Shown here: positions 23,097 to 32,895 of the stretch, piece by piece
How the letters are laid out: each line of letters begins with the position of its first letter
How positions within the stretch are numbered: position 1 is the stretch's first letter
Source of the DNA: Planosporangium spinosum
GTDB lineage: Bacteria > Actinomycetota > Actinomycetes > Mycobacteriales > Micromonosporaceae
Length of the DNA stretch: 64,000 nucleotides
Direction: 5' to 3'
NCBI RefSeq assembly: GCF_049999945.1
Contig: NZ_JBLYUB010000016.1
Location: forward strand, 1 to 64,000
Translations under genes and position numbers: made by a program
The notes under the pieces: model-generated
Told to the model about the DNA's origin: nothing
Database searches by the model: none
The model's input: the letters and a program-made list of their open reading frames with translations, nothing else

Positions 23097-24938
23097 ATGA
23101 CCGAGTCGTGCCCTGACGCGTTCGAGTCCCGCCCGGCCACTCCGGGGTCGACGGGCACCGCGACCGGCCACCGCGTGCCGCCCCACGCCCGCAAGGCGAG
23201 CCACGACCGGGCCGGCGCCGGTGACCGCGAACACAGACCCACCGACCGCGAACACAGACCCACCGACCGCGAACACAACACCGGCCACGACCGCGAACCG
23301 GTACGCGACCTGAAGCCTCGGCCGGCCCCGTCCGCTCCGGGCCCGCGCCGGACGGCCCGGACCGCCCGCGCGGTCGCCGACCTGGCCGCCGAGCTGGACG
23401 CGATCGAACGACTGGGCTGGCGGGAACTCGACGGCGCGTTCGACCGCGCGGTCCACCTCGAACAGCAGGCGCGCGCGGCGTCGGCGGTGGACCTCGAACT
23501 GCGCGCCCGGCTGCTGCGGGCGGCCGTCCTGGGCCGCCGGGGCGAGACCGCGGAGAGCGGCCGCATCCTGCACGGGGTGAATCGGTGGGCCGCCGACAAC
23601 GGCCATCGGTACCTGCTGGCCCGCAGTCACCGGCTGCTCGCGACGTTCTTCCGCCAGGTCGGCGACCCGTCGGCGGCACTGGAGCACGCCGTGCGCGGCG
23701 TGGAGTTCCTCGACGACGACGTACCCGCCCTGATCCGGGCGTACCACCTCGTCACCCTCGCCGGAGCGCTGACCCAGACCGGCTCGTTCCACGAGGCGCG
23801 GCAGCGCTACGCCGATGCCGAGCGGATCGCCGAGTCCTTCGGGGACGTACCGCTGCGACTTCTGGTGGTCAACAACCTGGCGTACATGGAGCACGAGGCC
23901 GGCGAGCCCTACCGCGCGCTGGAGACCGCCGAGCGGATGGCCGCGCTGGCCGCCGCGCACGGCATCGCGCTGGACTCGTTCAGCCTGGACACCCTGGCTC
24001 GGACCCAGATGCGCCTGGGCCGGTACGCCGAGGCGGAACGGACCCTCCGGCCGACGATAGCGGCGCGCGAGGTACTCGCGGCGACCGAGGCCGACGGGTA
24101 CGCCGAGTGCCTGCTCACCCTCGCGGAGGTACAGCGGCTGCGGGGAGCCACCGACCGGGCACGCACGACCCTCGATGAGTGCCTGCGCCTGTGCGAACGG
24201 TCGGACCTCCGTCGGATCAGGATGCGGGCCTGGGGCGAACGGGCCGAGCTGTACGCCGCGCTCGGCTGCTTCGAGGACGCCTTCGCGCAGTACAAGGTCT
24301 TCCACGCCGAGGCGATGGCGGTCTACAGCGCCGAGCGGGACGCCCGAGCGCTGGTGTTGCAGGCGGCCTTCGGGGCCGACGAGGCCCGCCGGTCCAGCCG
24401 GCACTACCGGGACCTGGCGCTGCGCGACCCGCTCACCGGCCTGTACAACCGGCGGTTCGTCGACGGTCAACTGCCGGCGCTGCTGCGCGAGGCGATGGCC
24501 GCCGGAGCGCCGCTGTCGATCGCGCTGATCGACCTCGACCACTTCAAACGGATCAACGACACCTGTTCGCACCAGGTCGGCGACCAGGTCCTGCGTACGG
24601 TCGCCGAACTGCTGACCGCGGAGCTGGAGGAGATGCCCGGCGCCGGTGACGACACCACGGTGGGCGCGTTCGCCGCCCGCCTCGGGGGCGAGGAGTTCCT
24701 GGTGGTCCTGCCGGGAGTGGGCGGCGCCGATGCGGTCGGCCGGCTGGACCGGCTGCGCCGGTCGGTCCGGTCGTACCCGTGGCGGGACCTCACCGGCGAG
24801 CTGCCGGTGACCGCGAGCGTCGGGGTGGCGACCGCACCGGGCGCCGGCTCGGGACAGTCCGCCCTGCTCCGGCGGGCCGACCACAACCTGTACGTCGCCA
24901 AGGACGCCGGCCGGGACCGCACGGTCGGCGAGCCGTAG
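23097..24938 (+). CDS. TPR-containing diguanylate cyclase (GGDEF)
   Basis: A protein of about 613 residues, cytoplasmic. An Arg/Pro-rich, low-complexity N-terminus including three DREHRPT-type repeats precedes a long helical region (about residues 85-430) of TPR-like hairpins (for example YLLARSHRLLATFFRQVGDP and EARQRYADAERIAESFGDVP). The last 180 residues are a GGDEF domain: DPLTGLYNRRFVDGQLPALL, IALIDLDHFKRINDTCSHQV, and the active-site RLGGEEFLVVL (GGEEF variant, competent). It should make cyclic di-GMP under control of a partner bound by the TPRs. The start is uncertain: the ATG at 23097 is used, but GTG at 23001 is possible; neither has a good ribosome binding site. Confidence 0.85.
   Translation: MTESCPDAFESRPATPGSTGTATGHRVPPHARKASHDRAGAGDREHRPTDREHRPTDREHNTGHDREPVRDLKPRPAPSAPGPRRTARTARAVADLAAELDAIERLGWRELDGAFDRAVHLEQQARAASAVDLELRARLLRAAVLGRRGETAESGRILHGVNRWAADNGHRYLLARSHRLLATFFRQVGDPSAALEHAVRGVEFLDDDVPALIRAYHLVTLAGALTQTGSFHEARQRYADAERIAESFGDVPLRLLVVNNLAYMEHEAGEPYRALETAERMAALAAAHGIALDSFSLDTLARTQMRLGRYAEAERTLRPTIAAREVLAATEADGYAECLLTLAEVQRLRGATDRARTTLDECLRLCERSDLRRIRMRAWGERAELYAALGCFEDAFAQYKVFHAEAMAVYSAERDARALVLQAAFGADEARRSSRHYRDLALRDPLTGLYNRRFVDGQLPALLREAMAAGAPLSIALIDLDHFKRINDTCSHQVGDQVLRTVAELLTAELEEMPGAGDDTTVGAFAARLGGEEFLVVLPGVGGADAVGRLDRLRRSVRSYPWRDLTGELPVTASVGVATAPGAGSGQSALLRRADHNLYVAKDAGRDRTVGEP
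23223..23285 (+). repeat. 21-bp tandem repeat in the 5' part of the GGDEF gene
   Basis: GACCGCGAACACAGACCCACC occurs at 23223-23243 and 23244-23264, with a diverged third copy at 23265-23285. It encodes DREHRPT units in the disordered N-terminus. Confidence 0.88.
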
Positions 24939-24945
24939 CCTGACC

Positions 24946-24969
24946 GCCGGCGGGTCTCGGCCCGCCGGC
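24946..24969 (+). terminator. Hairpin after the GGDEF gene
   Basis: GCCGGCGGG (24946-24954) pairs perfectly with CCCGCCGGC (24961-24969) around TCTCGG, seven bases after the stop. Confidence 0.75.
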
Positions 24970-25065
24970 CGACGAGCGGTCGGCCCGACGGCCGGCGGGT
25001 CCTGACGCGCCACCACGCGGTCGGGGGAACGACCGGTTCATCCCCACGTTCGGGATCGACAGATG

Positions 25066-25124
25066 TTGACATGCGCCCCACACGGGCATAAGCATCTGTC
25101 TATTCGCCACCGGGAGCGCTCCCA
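25066..25124 (+). promoter_or_regulatory. Promoter with CebR-like operator for the GH9 cellulase
   Basis: TTGACA (25066-25071) and TAAGCA (25089-25094), spaced by 17 bp, resemble a sigma-70-type promoter. CGGGAGCGCTCCCA (25111-25124) follows, differing at one end base from the CebR consensus TGGGAGCGCTCCCA; its 12-bp core is a perfect palindrome. It lies at the expected transcription start and 33 bp before the ATG, an ideal repressor position. The inference is cellobiose-type induction by a LacI-family repressor. Confidence 0.75.
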
Positions 25125-25157
25125 GGCGACCACACCCCCGCTCACGAGGAGTCCCCC

Positions 25158-27428
25158 GTGATCAGAACGCCCCATCGACCGGCACGGGCAGCCGTGGCCG
25201 TCGTCGCCGGCCTCGCCCTGGCCGGCTCGCTGCCCTCGATCGCGCACGCCGACCCCACCGACGCCGCGGAACAGATCGTCAACGGCTCGTTCGACGCCGG
25301 TACCGCACCCTGGTGGTGGACCGGCAACACCGCTGGCGCGATCGTCGGCGGGCAGCTGTGCGCCGACGTACCGGCGGGCACCACGAACGCCTGGGACGTC
25401 ATCATCGGCCAGAACGACCTCCGCCTGCGCGCCGGCCAGTCGTACGCGTTCTCGTTCACCGCGTCGGCCAGCCAGCCGGTGAGCGTGCGGGCCAACGTCC
25501 AACTCGCCGACCCGCCGTACACCGCGCAACTGTCGCAGACCGTCACCCTCGATGCGGCCCAGCGGTTCAGCTACGCGTTCACCTCCGACACCGACACCGA
25601 CCGCGGTCAGGTCGCGTTCCAGATCGGCGGCGCCGCCCAGCCGTGGACGTTCTGCGTGGACGACGTGTCGCTCGCCGGCGGCGAGGCCCCGCCGCCGTAC
25701 GTGCCCGACACCGGCCCCCGGGTGCGGGTCAACCAGGTCGGCTACCTGCCGTACGGGCCCAAGCGCGCCACCGTCGTCACCGACGCCGCCGGCGCGCTGC
25801 CGTGGCGGCTGAAGAACGGCGCCGGCGCCGTGGTCGCGTCGGGGACCACGAAGCCGGCCGGTACCGACGCCGCCTCCGGCCAGCGGGTGCAGACCGTCGA
25901 CTTCAGCGGGTACACGAAGGCCGGTAGCGGGTACACGCTCACCGTCGACGGGCAGACCAGCTACCCGTTCGACATCTCGGCCACCACGTACGACCGGCTG
26001 CGCTCCGACTCCCTGCACTTCTTCTACGTCCAGCGCAGCGGCATCGCCATCGACGGCGCGCTGGCCCCCGGGTACGCCCGGCCCGCCGGGCACGTCGGCG
26101 TCGCGCCCAACCAGGGCGACACGGACGTGCCCTGCCAGGCCGGGGTGTGCGACTACCGGCTCGACGTGCGCGGCGGCTGGTACGACGCCGGCGACCACGG
26201 CAAGTACGTGGTCAACGGCGGCATCGCCACCTACCAGCTGCTCAGCGAGTACGAGCGGACGCTGACCGCCGACACCGCCCGGCGGGGTGCCCTGGGCGAC
26301 GGCAGCCTGCGGGTACCGGAGCGGGGCAACCGGGTACCGGACATCCTGGACGAGGCCCGCTGGGAGCTGGAGTTCATGCTGCGCATGCAGGTGCCCGCCG
26401 GCCAGCCGCTGGCCGGGATGGTCCATCACAAGGTGCACGACCAGGCGTGGACCGGGCTGCCACTGCGCCCCGACCTGGACCCGCAGCCGCGCGAACTGCA
26501 CCCGCCGTCGACGGCGGCGACGCTCAACCTCGCCGCGACCGCCGCGCAGTGCGCCCGGCTGTTCGCCCCGTACGACCGGGCGTTCGCCGCGCGCTGCCTG
26601 ACCGCCGCGCGGACCGCCTGGGACGCGGCGCAGGCGCACCCGGCCGTCTACGCCAGCCCGAGCGACAGCAACGGCGGCGGGGCGTACGACGACAGCGACG
26701 TGCGCGACGAGTTCTACTGGGCCGCCGCCGAGCTGTTCATCACCACCGGCCAGCGCACCTATCTGGACGCGCTGCGCGCCTCGCCGTACTGGACCGGCGA
26801 CGCCGCGTTCCCGGCCGGCGGATTCGGCTGGCAGTCGGTGGCCGCGGCCGGCCGGCTGGACCTGGCGACCGTGCCGAACCTGCTGCCGCCGGCCGACCGG
26901 GCGGCGGTGCGCGCCTCGGTACGCACGGCCGCCGAACGCTACCTGGCGGTGGTGCGCGGACAGGCGTACGGCGTGTCGATCACCCCCGACGAGTATGTCT
27001 GGGGCTCCAACAGCAACGTGCTCAACAAGCTCGCCGTCATCGCCACCGCGTACGACCTGACCGGCGACCGGCGCTACCGGGACGGCGTGCTGGAGGGCCT
27101 GGACTACCTCTTCGGCCGCAACGCCCTCAATCAGTCCTATGTGACCGGTTACGGCGAGCACGCCGCACACAACCAGCACAGCCGCATCTACGGTCACCAG
27201 CTCGACCCGGCGCTGCCGAACCCGCCGGCCGGCTCGCTCGCGGGTGGGGCGAACTCCGCCCTCCAGGATCCGACAGCGGCCAAGCTGCTCGCCGGCTGCG
27301 CGCCGCAGTTCTGCTACATCGACGACATTCAGTCGTACGCGACCAACGAGGTCGCCATCAACTGGAACTCCGCGCTGGCCTGGGTGTCCGCCTTCGCGGC
27401 CGACCAGCGCGACGGCCGCCGCGGGTAA
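25158..27428 (+). CDS. Secreted GH9 cellulase with N-terminal CBM4/9 and Ig-like domain
   Basis: A 756-residue precursor. The signal peptide ends at AHA (about residue 31). Residues 35-175 form a CBM4/9-type beta-sandwich (QIVNGSFDAGTAPWWWTG, WTFCVDDVSLAGGE). Residues about 187-275 are the CelD-N Ig-like domain (VRVNQVGYLPYGPKRATVVT). The GH9 barrel follows with GGWYDAGDHGKYVVNGG (catalytic Asp pair, near residue 341) and, near the C-terminus, QSYATNEVAINWNSALAW with the catalytic Glu. Family GH9 inverts beta-1,4-glucan. No dockerin is present. A promoter with a CebR-like operator precedes it and a bidirectional terminator follows. Confidence 0.94.
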   Translation: MIRTPHRPARAAVAVVAGLALAGSLPSIAHADPTDAAEQIVNGSFDAGTAPWWWTGNTAGAIVGGQLCADVPAGTTNAWDVIIGQNDLRLRAGQSYAFSFTASASQPVSVRANVQLADPPYTAQLSQTVTLDAAQRFSYAFTSDTDTDRGQVAFQIGGAAQPWTFCVDDVSLAGGEAPPPYVPDTGPRVRVNQVGYLPYGPKRATVVTDAAGALPWRLKNGAGAVVASGTTKPAGTDAASGQRVQTVDFSGYTKAGSGYTLTVDGQTSYPFDISATTYDRLRSDSLHFFYVQRSGIAIDGALAPGYARPAGHVGVAPNQGDTDVPCQAGVCDYRLDVRGGWYDAGDHGKYVVNGGIATYQLLSEYERTLTADTARRGALGDGSLRVPERGNRVPDILDEARWELEFMLRMQVPAGQPLAGMVHHKVHDQAWTGLPLRPDLDPQPRELHPPSTAATLNLAATAAQCARLFAPYDRAFAARCLTAARTAWDAAQAHPAVYASPSDSNGGGAYDDSDVRDEFYWAAAELFITTGQRTYLDALRASPYWTGDAAFPAGGFGWQSVAAAGRLDLATVPNLLPPADRAAVRASVRTAAERYLAVVRGQAYGVSITPDEYVWGSNSNVLNKLAVIATAYDLTGDRRYRDGVLEGLDYLFGRNALNQSYVTGYGEHAAHNQHSRIYGHQLDPALPNPPAGSLAGGANSALQDPTAAKLLAGCAPQFCYIDDIQSYATNEVAINWNSALAWVSAFAADQRDGRRG

Positions 27429-27485
27429 CCCGCCCGACCAGTACGACGGCCGCCGCGCGGCCACCCGTCCGGCACCGGAAAACCA

Positions 27486-27521
27486 CACCGGGCCGGGGAT
27501 CGGATGATCCCCGGCCCGGTG
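27486..27521. terminator. Bidirectional terminator between GH9 and GH25 genes
   Basis: CACCGGGCCGGGGATC (27486-27501) pairs perfectly over 16 bp with GATCCCCGGCCCGGTG (27506-27521) around a GGAT tetraloop. It serves the convergent genes ending at 27428 and 27553. A 15-bp direct repeat (CGGCGGTACGTCAAC/G type) lies just beyond. Confidence 0.88.
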
Positions 27522-27552
27522 CGCGTACCGGCGGTACGTCAACGGCGGTACG

Positions 27553-29220
27553 TCAGCGCAGGATGAACCTCTCCCACGGCCCGATCGCCGTCCGGTTGGC
27601 CAGCAGCGGCGCGGTGCCCGCCCACTCGGCCACGACGTACTTGCCGTTGGCCTGGGAGCGCAGGCTGACGGTGCCGTCACCGTTGTCGACGATCCGGAAC
27701 TTCTCGTTGGTACCCACGGCGGTGCGGCTGGCGATCAGCGGCGTGCTGCCCTTGGTGTCGGTGGTGACGTACCGGCCGTTGATCCGCGAGCGCAGCGCGA
27801 CGAGCCCGTCGCCGGCCTCGATCCGCTCGAACGCCTCCCACGGTCCGAGGGCGGTGCGGTTGGCGATCAGCGGCGAGATCCCGGCGTTCTCCGCGGTGAC
27901 GTACCGGTTGTTCACGGCGGCCGTCAGGCCGATCACCGGCGGCGGCCCCAGCTTGGTGAACTTCTCCCACGGGCCGATCACCGTCCGGTTGGCGATCAGC
28001 GACCCGGCACCCGCCCACTCGGCGACGACGTACTTGCCGTTGATGGTGGCCCGCAGGCTCACCGTACCGTCGCCGTTGTCGACCAGCGTGAACCTCTCCC
28101 ACGGGCCGATCGCGGGGCGGTTGGCGATCAACGGGGATTTCCCGCCGTCCTCCGCCGTGACGTACCGGCCGTTGACCCGGGAGCGCAGGGCGATGGTGCC
28201 GTTGCCTGCGTCGATCTGGTCGAACTGCTCCCACAGGCCCGGAGCGCCGCGGTTGGCGATCACCGGCGAGATCCCGGCGTTCTCCGCGGTGACGTACTGG
28301 TTGTTGGCGCTCGCCAGGAAGCTGACCGGCGGGCCGGAGGCCGGGATGTCGCCGGCGAGCCGGGTGAGCGCGGCGTAGTCGCCGTTGAACGCGTCCTTGT
28401 CGAAGTTTCCGCGGACCGACGGGTTGCCCGGCGCGTACTGCCAGATGGTGAACGTGCTCCATCCGGCGGGCATCCGGGTCGGCGCCGAGCTGCTGTAGCT
28501 GGCGAGGTCGAGCGGGTGGTCGCCGAACGAGGCGTTGTTACCGGTGCACGGGTTCCACCAGTTGGTGTTCGTGTAGATCATCATCTTGCGGCCGGTCCGC
28601 CGGTAGACGGTGTCCACGAAGGATCTGATGTAGCTGACCATCTCCGCCGGGGTCAGCCCCCAGCAGGCCGGCAGGTTGAGCGAGGCGTACGGCCACTCCA
28701 GGTCCAGGAACGGGATCAGCGTCTGGGAGTTGTTGACCCACTCCGCGTGGTCCATGAGGAAGTTCGCCTCGCCGACCGGGTCGCGCTTGTCCGGCCTGGC
28801 GAAGACGTACGCCCCGGCGAGGATGCCGTTGGCCTTGGCGGCGGCGTAGTCGTCGTGGAAGTACGGGTTGACGTAGGTCTTGCCCTCGGTCGCCTTGATC
28901 CAGGCGAACTGGACTCCGCTGACCGCCACCGCACCCCAGTCGATCGGCCCGAGGGTGTGGTCGTGGCTGGACACGTCGATGCCGAGCACCGAGTACCCGC
29001 CCGGTGCACCGGCGGCGCGGACGCTGCCCTGGGCCTCGGCCGACACCCCCGGGGCGACGCCGGCGTGTGCCCGGCCGCCACCGTCGGGGACCTCGTCCGC
29101 GGCCCACGCCGGCGAGACCAGTGCGGCCGGAGCCAGGCCGCACACGACCGCCGTGGCGTGGACGAGAGCTGATCGGAGCCGTCTCAGCGACAAGATGTAC
29201 TCATTCCCTTCCGAGGTCAT
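27553..29220 (-). CDS. Secreted GH25 lysozyme with fascin-like trefoil repeats
   Basis: A 555-residue precursor with a signal peptide ending near AWA (about residue 40). Residues about 75-300 are a GH25 muramidase: VLGIDVSSHDHTLGPIDWG, FAWIKATEGKTYVNP, FLDLEWPY (catalytic Asp/Glu) and FTIWQYAPGNPSVRGNFDKD. The C-terminal half holds two fascin/actin-cross-linking-like trefoils built from repeated units such as NNQYVTAENAGISPVIANR, NGRYVTAEDGGKSPLIANR and NGKYVVAEWAG with GPWERF ends. These repeats are seen in actinomycete hydrolases and probably bind carbohydrate. It should cleave peptidoglycan glycan strands outside the cell. The ATG at 29220 is used although its ribosome binding site is weak. 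Confidence 0.9.
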   Translation of the reverse strand: MTSEGNEYILSLRRLRSALVHATAVVCGLAPAALVSPAWAADEVPDGGGRAHAGVAPGVSAEAQGSVRAAGAPGGYSVLGIDVSSHDHTLGPIDWGAVAVSGVQFAWIKATEGKTYVNPYFHDDYAAAKANGILAGAYVFARPDKRDPVGEANFLMDHAEWVNNSQTLIPFLDLEWPYASLNLPACWGLTPAEMVSYIRSFVDTVYRRTGRKMMIYTNTNWWNPCTGNNASFGDHPLDLASYSSSAPTRMPAGWSTFTIWQYAPGNPSVRGNFDKDAFNGDYAALTRLAGDIPASGPPVSFLASANNQYVTAENAGISPVIANRGAPGLWEQFDQIDAGNGTIALRSRVNGRYVTAEDGGKSPLIANRPAIGPWERFTLVDNGDGTVSLRATINGKYVVAEWAGAGSLIANRTVIGPWEKFTKLGPPPVIGLTAAVNNRYVTAENAGISPLIANRTALGPWEAFERIEAGDGLVALRSRINGRYVTTDTKGSTPLIASRTAVGTNEKFRIVDNGDGTVSLRSQANGKYVVAEWAGTAPLLANRTAIGPWERFILR

Positions 29221-29433
29221 GCCTCGCGGCGGACGCCGTCACATCCACCCGGGTCACCGAGGTCGCCACGGCACTCGCGCCACGCGACCGACCACCGGGT
29301 CTCGCGCCGGTCTTCGGTAGACCGCGCCGGCGACGGCTCCGTGAATTCCAGCGCGAATAGACCAAAACCACAATTAGCCACGCTTCGCCCAAATGGTGTA
29401 TATGCCCTCAGCCGATCGACCACGATCGGGGAA

Positions 29434-29490
29434 TTGACAGTGACCAACGTGAGTGAAAGCGTTTCCGCATTCGGCCAAGACAACGTTGTC
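29434..29490 (+). promoter_or_regulatory. Promoter with two LacI-type operators before the GH92 gene
   Basis: TTGACA (29434-29439) may be a -35 element. TGAAAGCGTTTCCG (29454-29467) fits the LacI-family/cre pattern TGWAARCGYTWNCW except its last base. GACAACGTTGTC (29479-29490) is a perfect 12-bp palindrome with the central ACGT frequent in LacI-family sites. Both precede the mannosidase start by less than 60 bp and may also act on the divergent lysozyme gene. The presence of two different sites suggests dual control. The regulators themselves are not in the window. Confidence 0.6.
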
Positions 29491-29513
29491 AATACCTACG
29501 GAGGTAGATGCGT

Positions 29514-32500
29514 ATGCCGTCTCCGGGAAGACGGTCCCGAGCCCGGGCAGCGGGATTGCCGGCAACCCTGCTCGGCGCCGCGCTGGCCAGCGGTGGCCTG
29601 CTCGGCGCGGCTCCGGCCGCGGCCACGGCACCCGCCCCACCCGCCGACCCGACCACCCTGGTCAACCCGTTCGTCGGCACCCAGAACTTCGGCAACACGT
29701 TCCCCGGTGCCAGCGCGCCGTTCGGGATGGTCCAGGTCAGCCCGGACACCGGCGGCCAGGGCGGCTACGACTACACGCAGGACGCCATCTACGGGTTCAG
29801 CCAGACCCACCTGTCCGGCGTGGGCTGCGGCGTCATGGGCGAGCTGCCGATCATGCCGACCACCGGCGCGATCACCAGCGTCGACCCGAACGTCTACCGA
29901 TCGCCGTACTCGCACGCCGACGAGCAGGCCACGCCCGGGTACTACCGGGTCGGGCTGTCGAAGTACGGCGTGAACGCCGAACTGACCGCCACCCCGCGCA
30001 CCGGCTGGCAGCGGTACACCTTCCCGGCCACCGGCGCGGCGAACGTACTGTTCAACACCGGCAAGGCCAACCAGAAGGTGTTCGACTCCGAGGTACACGT
30101 CGTCGACGACCGGACTGTCGAGGGCCGGGTACACGCCGGCAACTTCTGCGCCGGCAAGGACGAGCACACCGTGTACTTCACCGCGACGTTCAACCGCCCG
30201 TTCGCCGCCTACGGCACCTGGCGTGGCTCGACGCCGGCACCCGGCTCCCGCGACGCGGCGGGCACCGGCGGCAACGGCGCCTGGGTCACGTTCGACGCCA
30301 CGGCCGACCGGGACGTGGTGGTGAAGGTCGGCCTGTCGTACACCGGCCTCGACGGCGCCCGGCGCAACCTCGCGGCCGAGACGGGCGACTCGTACGACTT
30401 CGACGCCACCCGCGCGAAGCTGCACCACACCTGGGCCGACCAGCTGAACACGGTCCGGATCGCCGGCGGTACGCCCGACCGGCAGACCGCGTTCTACACC
30501 GCGCTCTACCACGCCCAGCTACACCCGAACCTGGCCGGCGACGTGGACGGCCGGTACACCGGGTTCGACAACTCCCCGCACACCGCCGCCGGCTACACGC
30601 CGTACCAGAACCTGTCCCTGTGGGACACCTACCGGCCGCAGAACCAACTGCTGGAAATGCTGCAACCGCAGGTCGCCCGGGACGTGGCGCTGTCGGTGCT
30701 CGCGATCGGCCGCGACGGCGGCTGGCTGCCGAGGTGGGCCCTGGCCAACAGCGAAACCAACATCATGACCGGCGACCCGGTGACCCCGTTCCTGGTCGAG
30801 GCGTGGTCGAAGGGGCTGCTCGCCGGGTACGAGCGCGAGGCGTACGGCCTCCTTGCGAAGAACGCCACCAGCCAGCCCCCGGCGAGCTCGCCGTACAACG
30901 GGCGTACCGGCGTCGACTACTACACCGCGCGCGGGTACGTACCCTCCGGACTGACGCTCGGCACCGACTGCGTCCACAAGGGCGGCGACAACGACTGCGT
31001 CCACCCCGCCTCGGTGACGCTGGAGTACGCGGCCGCCGACGCGTCGCTCGCACTGATGGCCGCCGGCCTCGGCGAGAAGGCCGACGCGAAGCTGTTCGCC
31101 GCGCGCGGCCAGTGGTACCGCAACCTGTGGGACCCGTCGATCGGACAGTTCCGGCCCCGCACGGTCGACGGCACCTGGCTGACCCCGTACGACCCGGTCG
31201 CCGCCGACCACCAGTTCCACGAGGGCGGGGCGTACCAGTACCGGTGGCTCGTGCCGCAGGACCCGGCCGGCCTGGTCGGGCTGATGGGCGGCCGGCAGGT
31301 CACCCAGCAGCGGCTCGACGAGTTCTTCGCCTACGGCAACCTGCTCGCCGACCCGGCCGGCACGGCCCGCCGGGACTGGATCGCCGCACCGTACGACTAC
31401 TACGCCAAGCCGACGTACAACCCGAACAACGAGCCCGACCTGCTCGCGCCGTACCTGTACCTGTGGGCCGGCGCGCCGGCCAAGACCGCTACCGTGGTCC
31501 GGGCGGCGATGACGCTGTTCACCACCGGCCCGGACGGCATGACCGGCAACGACGATCTGGGCACCATGTCGGCCTGGTACGTGTTCTCGTCGCTGGGCCT
31601 GTACCCGACGATGAGCGGCGCCAACTTCCTGGCCCTGTCCAGCCCGCAGTTCGACTCGGCCACCGTCCGCATCGGACAGTTCGGCAAGCGCCAGGGCGGC
31701 ACACTGACGGTCACCGCGCCGGGGGCCAGCGACACCAACCGGTACGTGCGGAAGGTCTCGCTCAACGGCCGGGACGTGTCGCGGACCTGGCTGTCCTGGG
31801 ACCAGGTCGCGCGCGGCGGCACACTCGCACACACCCTGGGTACGGCGCCGTCGTCGTGGGGTACCGGCTCCGACGCCGCACCGCCGTCGGTGTACCAGGC
31901 CGAGGGCGACAAGCGCCGGCACGTCGACGCGTCGCTGCGGCCGGCCTCGGTCGTGGTTCCGGCGAGCGACACCGCCACGACGGCGAGCCTGACGCTCGAC
32001 GTCCTGGCCCAGGCGCCGGGTGGGCTGCCGGTACGGGTCACGCCGACCCTGCCGGCCGGCTGGACGGTCTCCGGGGTGCCGCGGGAACCGGTCGAGTTCG
32101 AGTCGGAGACGCTGCCGGTGCAGAAGTCGCTGACGTTGACGGTGACCGTGCCCGCCGGTACGGCGCCCGGCACCTACCCGGTCACGGTCGACGTCACGGC
32201 ACCGCACGCCAACACCGTCACCCGGAGCGCGACGGTCGAGGTGCGTACCCCGTCCGCCTGCGCGACAGTCGTCGACGGACAGTGCGCGGTCGACCTGACC
32301 CGCGAACGCAACCACGACGGTACTGCCACCGTGGCGCAGCCCGGCCAGGGCAACTTCGACGGGCAGGGCTGGAGCTACGACGGTGACCTGATGCCGGCCG
32401 CCGGTACGGTCGCCTGGAACGGCGTGACCTACGCCGCGCCGGACCCGACCGGGACCGCGGCGAACTTCGTCGAGGCCCGTGGCCAGGCGGTCCTGCTGCC

Positions 32501-32816
32501 GGCCGGCCGGTACGGCACGCTGCGCCTGGTCGCGGTGGCGCACAACGGGCCGGTGACGACCGCGCTGACCGTGCAGTACGCGGACGGCAGCAGCGCCCAG
32601 GTGCCGGTCACCGCCGGCGACTGGGCCGGCGGTACGCCCGCGGGCAGCACGATCGTGCTCGACATGCCGCACCGGATCAAGGCCGGCACGGGTGTGGACG
32701 GGCCACCGGTACGGCTGTTCGGGCAGGCCCTGGCGCTCGACGCGGGTAAGACGATCCGGTCGGTGACGCTGCCGAACGACCCGCGGGTCGAGGTGTACGC
32801 GATCACGCTCGCGTGA
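29514..32816 (+). CDS. Secreted GH92 alpha-mannosidase
   Basis: An 1100-residue precursor. The ATG at 29514 is preferred over 29508 because GGAGG lies nine bases before it. A signal peptide ends around residue 35 (APAAATA). The GH92 core starts with LVNPFVGTQNFGNTFPGASA and includes GFSQTHLSGVGCGVMGELPI, YQNLSLWDTYRPQNQLLEML, GWLPRWALANSETNIMTGDP, YVFSSLGLYPTMSGANFLAL and a beta-sandwich. After about residue 800 come an Ig-like NPCBM-associated NEW3-type domain (PTLPAGWTVSGVPREPVEF) and a C-terminal beta-sandwich. The family needs calcium and removes alpha-mannose, for instance from fungal N-glycans or yeast mannan. A 46-bp perfect palindrome lies downstream. Confidence 0.93.
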   Translation: MPSPGRRSRARAAGLPATLLGAALASGGLLGAAPAAATAPAPPADPTTLVNPFVGTQNFGNTFPGASAPFGMVQVSPDTGGQGGYDYTQDAIYGFSQTHLSGVGCGVMGELPIMPTTGAITSVDPNVYRSPYSHADEQATPGYYRVGLSKYGVNAELTATPRTGWQRYTFPATGAANVLFNTGKANQKVFDSEVHVVDDRTVEGRVHAGNFCAGKDEHTVYFTATFNRPFAAYGTWRGSTPAPGSRDAAGTGGNGAWVTFDATADRDVVVKVGLSYTGLDGARRNLAAETGDSYDFDATRAKLHHTWADQLNTVRIAGGTPDRQTAFYTALYHAQLHPNLAGDVDGRYTGFDNSPHTAAGYTPYQNLSLWDTYRPQNQLLEMLQPQVARDVALSVLAIGRDGGWLPRWALANSETNIMTGDPVTPFLVEAWSKGLLAGYEREAYGLLAKNATSQPPASSPYNGRTGVDYYTARGYVPSGLTLGTDCVHKGGDNDCVHPASVTLEYAAADASLALMAAGLGEKADAKLFAARGQWYRNLWDPSIGQFRPRTVDGTWLTPYDPVAADHQFHEGGAYQYRWLVPQDPAGLVGLMGGRQVTQQRLDEFFAYGNLLADPAGTARRDWIAAPYDYYAKPTYNPNNEPDLLAPYLYLWAGAPAKTATVVRAAMTLFTTGPDGMTGNDDLGTMSAWYVFSSLGLYPTMSGANFLALSSPQFDSATVRIGQFGKRQGGTLTVTAPGASDTNRYVRKVSLNGRDVSRTWLSWDQVARGGTLAHTLGTAPSSWGTGSDAAPPSVYQAEGDKRRHVDASLRPASVVVPASDTATTASLTLDVLAQAPGGLPVRVTPTLPAGWTVSGVPREPVEFESETLPVQKSLTLTVTVPAGTAPGTYPVTVDVTAPHANTVTRSATVEVRTPSACATVVDGQCAVDLTRERNHDGTATVAQPGQGNFDGQGWSYDGDLMPAAGTVAWNGVTYAAPDPTGTAANFVEARGQAVLLPAGRYGTLRLVAVAHNGPVTTALTVQYADGSSAQVPVTAGDWAGGTPAGSTIVLDMPHRIKAGTGVDGPPVRLFGQALALDAGKTIRSVTLPNDPRVEVYAITLA

Positions 32817-32895
32817 TCGCGGCCGATCGTGGGCACGTGTGCCACCTTTAGGTCGCACGAGTGTCCACGGTCGGCGACGTGTGGGGCGACGTTTC

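Noticed and set aside
22719..25016. 765-residue minus-strand frame
   Set aside because: Antisense to the TPR-GGDEF gene and overlapping the response regulator start; no recognisable motif.
25038..27680. 880-residue minus-strand frame
   Set aside because: Antisense to the GH9 gene, which has full domain evidence and a promoter; the antisense product resembles nothing.
30519..32858. 779-residue minus-strand frame
   Set aside because: Antisense to the GH92 gene; Arg/Gly/Val composition typical of shadow frames.
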